Positions 62,261-64,000 of a DNA stretch of 64,000 nt are shown piece by piece; positions within the stretch are counted from its first letter, which is position 1; each line of letters opens with the position of its first letter. This stretch comes from Sipunculus nudus (lineage: Eukaryota; Annelida; Sipuncula; Golfingiida; Sipunculidae). Below the pieces are notes generated by a model. The model worked only from the letters and a program-made list of their open reading frames with translations, was not told the DNA's origin and did no database searches. Where the stretch lies: assembly GCA_026874595.1 (NCBI GenBank), contig CM049312.1, positions 78,097,429-78,161,428 of the forward strand, read 5' to 3'. Made by a program: the position numbers and the translations under genes.

Positions 62261-64000
62261 GTGGGCCATTCTTCATATATTTACCTTTATTTACCAAGGG
62301 ACGGATCCAGGGGTGTTTTTTTTATCAGGCATATCTAACCCCCCCCCCCCCCGCCTTCCTTAAATCTGGGACATGTTAAAGGGTGTTACCATGTTGGCGT
62401 ATATGCGTAAAAAATCGTTCCTATGATTTTCTATCTTGGGTGTTTTCATGTGTCCATCACAGGGTGATATGAAAGCGGACCGAATTGTTCCGCTACAGAA
62501 GCTTGCTTTTCTAGCGAAACGGTTGGAACGCCGGACATATGCGCCACCGACATGGGTTCAAATCCCGGATCTGCCCAATATTTTCCCCTGAACAATTTGT
62601 CTTCGTAACAGTATGTATGCATGAAAATGGCCACAGTAGCGATTTTCACGCATAAGGTCTGGTTCAACTCAGGGATTCGGGGTAAAATGACGTCTTTCGA
62701 CCATCTTTTGTGGAAGGCCTGCTGTTCAAATATATTAGTCTGCCAGTTCAAGATATACGCGCATATGGAAACACACCTATTTTTTACGCATAAACGAACA
62801 AACGCGCACATGGAAACACACCCTTAGTATATATATATATGTAATACACCTTCAGGACAATTTTTTATTGTCAAATATTTTATAATACCCTGCATATATA
62901 CCTTTTAGAAGATGTTGACTTCAATTTTATCACATTTTTAAAATTTCATCCTTGTCTATACTTCATAATGAGAGCTTAACGGCCAAAAAGTCATCGATCC
63001 TTAAAAATGTAGAAATACAAATATACCATTTACCAAATTGTCTATTTTCTGTGGGCAGGATTGAAAGTCAGTTTTAATTCTCAAAAAAAGATCTACATTT
63101 CCTATAGCAGTTAATTTCAATGAGACTATCTTCACGTTATTTCATTAAATAAGACGAAAGGCAACAAAATGATACAGCCCGACATAAACAGAATATAAAG
63201 AAAGAAAAATGTCTGTAATTATATTCATCTGTATCATTAAGTGTTCGCTATATTGAAAACTGCATAACTGGCTTTCTTACCGTATATTTTATCGTGGGCG
63301 GATTTAAAGGAAAGCCCTTTGTCCACCTTAACAATGAGGAAAATACAACAGCAATACCAAAACACAAAGTCGGCTTTTCTAATATATTTTAAACTCCCCA
63401 ACATTGCGCCATTTCAACTTAAATTTTCAAATATTTCTATCACTATGTGAGAGGGACAATTATTTTTTTCTGATCCTGTATCCGCCCCTGTTTACGTTAT
63501 TTGCATGGCAAAAATGAGTGCTTTAGGGTCAAAGTCTGAGGGTCATCGCGCTAGGGTCTTATTGGCTAAGGTTCGTCGAGCTTGGCTAAATATGTCTTTA
63601 ACAAACACAATACCTGGCGTACGTTTTGGGGAATAACTTGGTTGGTTGGGAACGGAAGCTGGTTGACGAAATCACAATCAACTTCTTAATAATATGAGGG
63701 TTGTTTTTGTTTATTAAAATAGTTTTATAAAATATATTAAAATCCAACAAAGAGATGGTTTATCTGAATTTTCCTGTGTGTTTTTGTGTTTTTCAAGGCA
63801 AAATGACCCTGAAGCGACTGCCTTTCAACCCGTTTGCCGAATTACATTTATGCTTGTTCCGGGGCCCTGTCCACAGATGTATAGGCCACGGAAGTTTGAT
63901 TTCGTATTTGGGCCTTATCTATCAAGTTCTGTCTGCGTAGCACCAACAACTGTTCTCGGTCCAGCTTGATCCGCCACTTGTTCAACCAAAGCCCTGAACC
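62261..64000. other. Intron of the hydrolase gene up to the window edge
   Basis: No next exon is secure. A tRNA-like B box GGTTCAAATCC (62555-62565) within a repeated-looking stretch at 62490-62600 suggests a SINE. Strings GGATCCAGGGG (62295) and GTATCCGCCCCTG (63479) resemble MITE ends. A string at 63800-63960 after TTTTTCAAG has the right phase to follow exon 62260, but its peptide does not convincingly match the family. Confidence 0.4.

Noticed and set aside
63795-63960. Next exon of the nucleoside hydrolase
   Set aside because: The acceptor and phase fit and a GKMTL start is suggestive, but the rest of the frame does not follow the family, and NDPEAT in another frame is equally isolated.

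Overview
This is eukaryotic nuclear DNA: AT-rich, with genes split by long GT-AG introns and dense dispersed repeats and microsatellites. A secreted fibrinogen-related protein, tRNA-headed SINEs and a Penelope-type retroelement fit a lophotrochozoan, probably a bivalve or other mollusc. That placement is an inference from gene content, not a proof.

Left third (about 2.6-28.8 kb, + strand): a complete THOC6 gene, a WD40 subunit of the THO/TREX mRNA-export complex. I reconstructed 13 coding exons that join in frame into 332 residues. Its introns are swollen by repeats: several copies of a family with a hairpin near the 5' end and a palindrome near the 3' end, a Helitron-like element with arrays of a 12-bp palindrome, tRNA-derived SINEs, and a MITE carrying about 60 TA units. 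A piggyBac-type MITE lies just past the THOC6 3' end.

Middle (30-42.3 kb, - strand): a two-exon gene for an unrecognised 491-residue protein with an internal duplication, tail-to-tail with THOC6. It is followed by a region of nested repeats, a 1.9-kb array of a 28-bp satellite with a higher-order period, and a three-exon gene for a short secreted fibrinogen-related protein whose domain lacks the usual C-terminal end.

Right third (about 50-64 kb, + strand): the 5' part of an inosine/uridine-preferring nucleoside hydrolase gene. Two exons are secure, a first exon about 8 kb upstream is plausible, and the gene runs off the window. Its introns hold a 5'-truncated Penelope-like element with a GIY-YIG nuclease region, and a 1.1-kb array of a 21-bp unit that leaves several frames open on both strands. 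The 42.3-49.9 kb interval has SINEs, MITEs and one doubtful interrupted reading frame.

The genes show no shared pathway. Most of the unusual structure is in the repeats. I found no operon-like, CRISPR or viral system.
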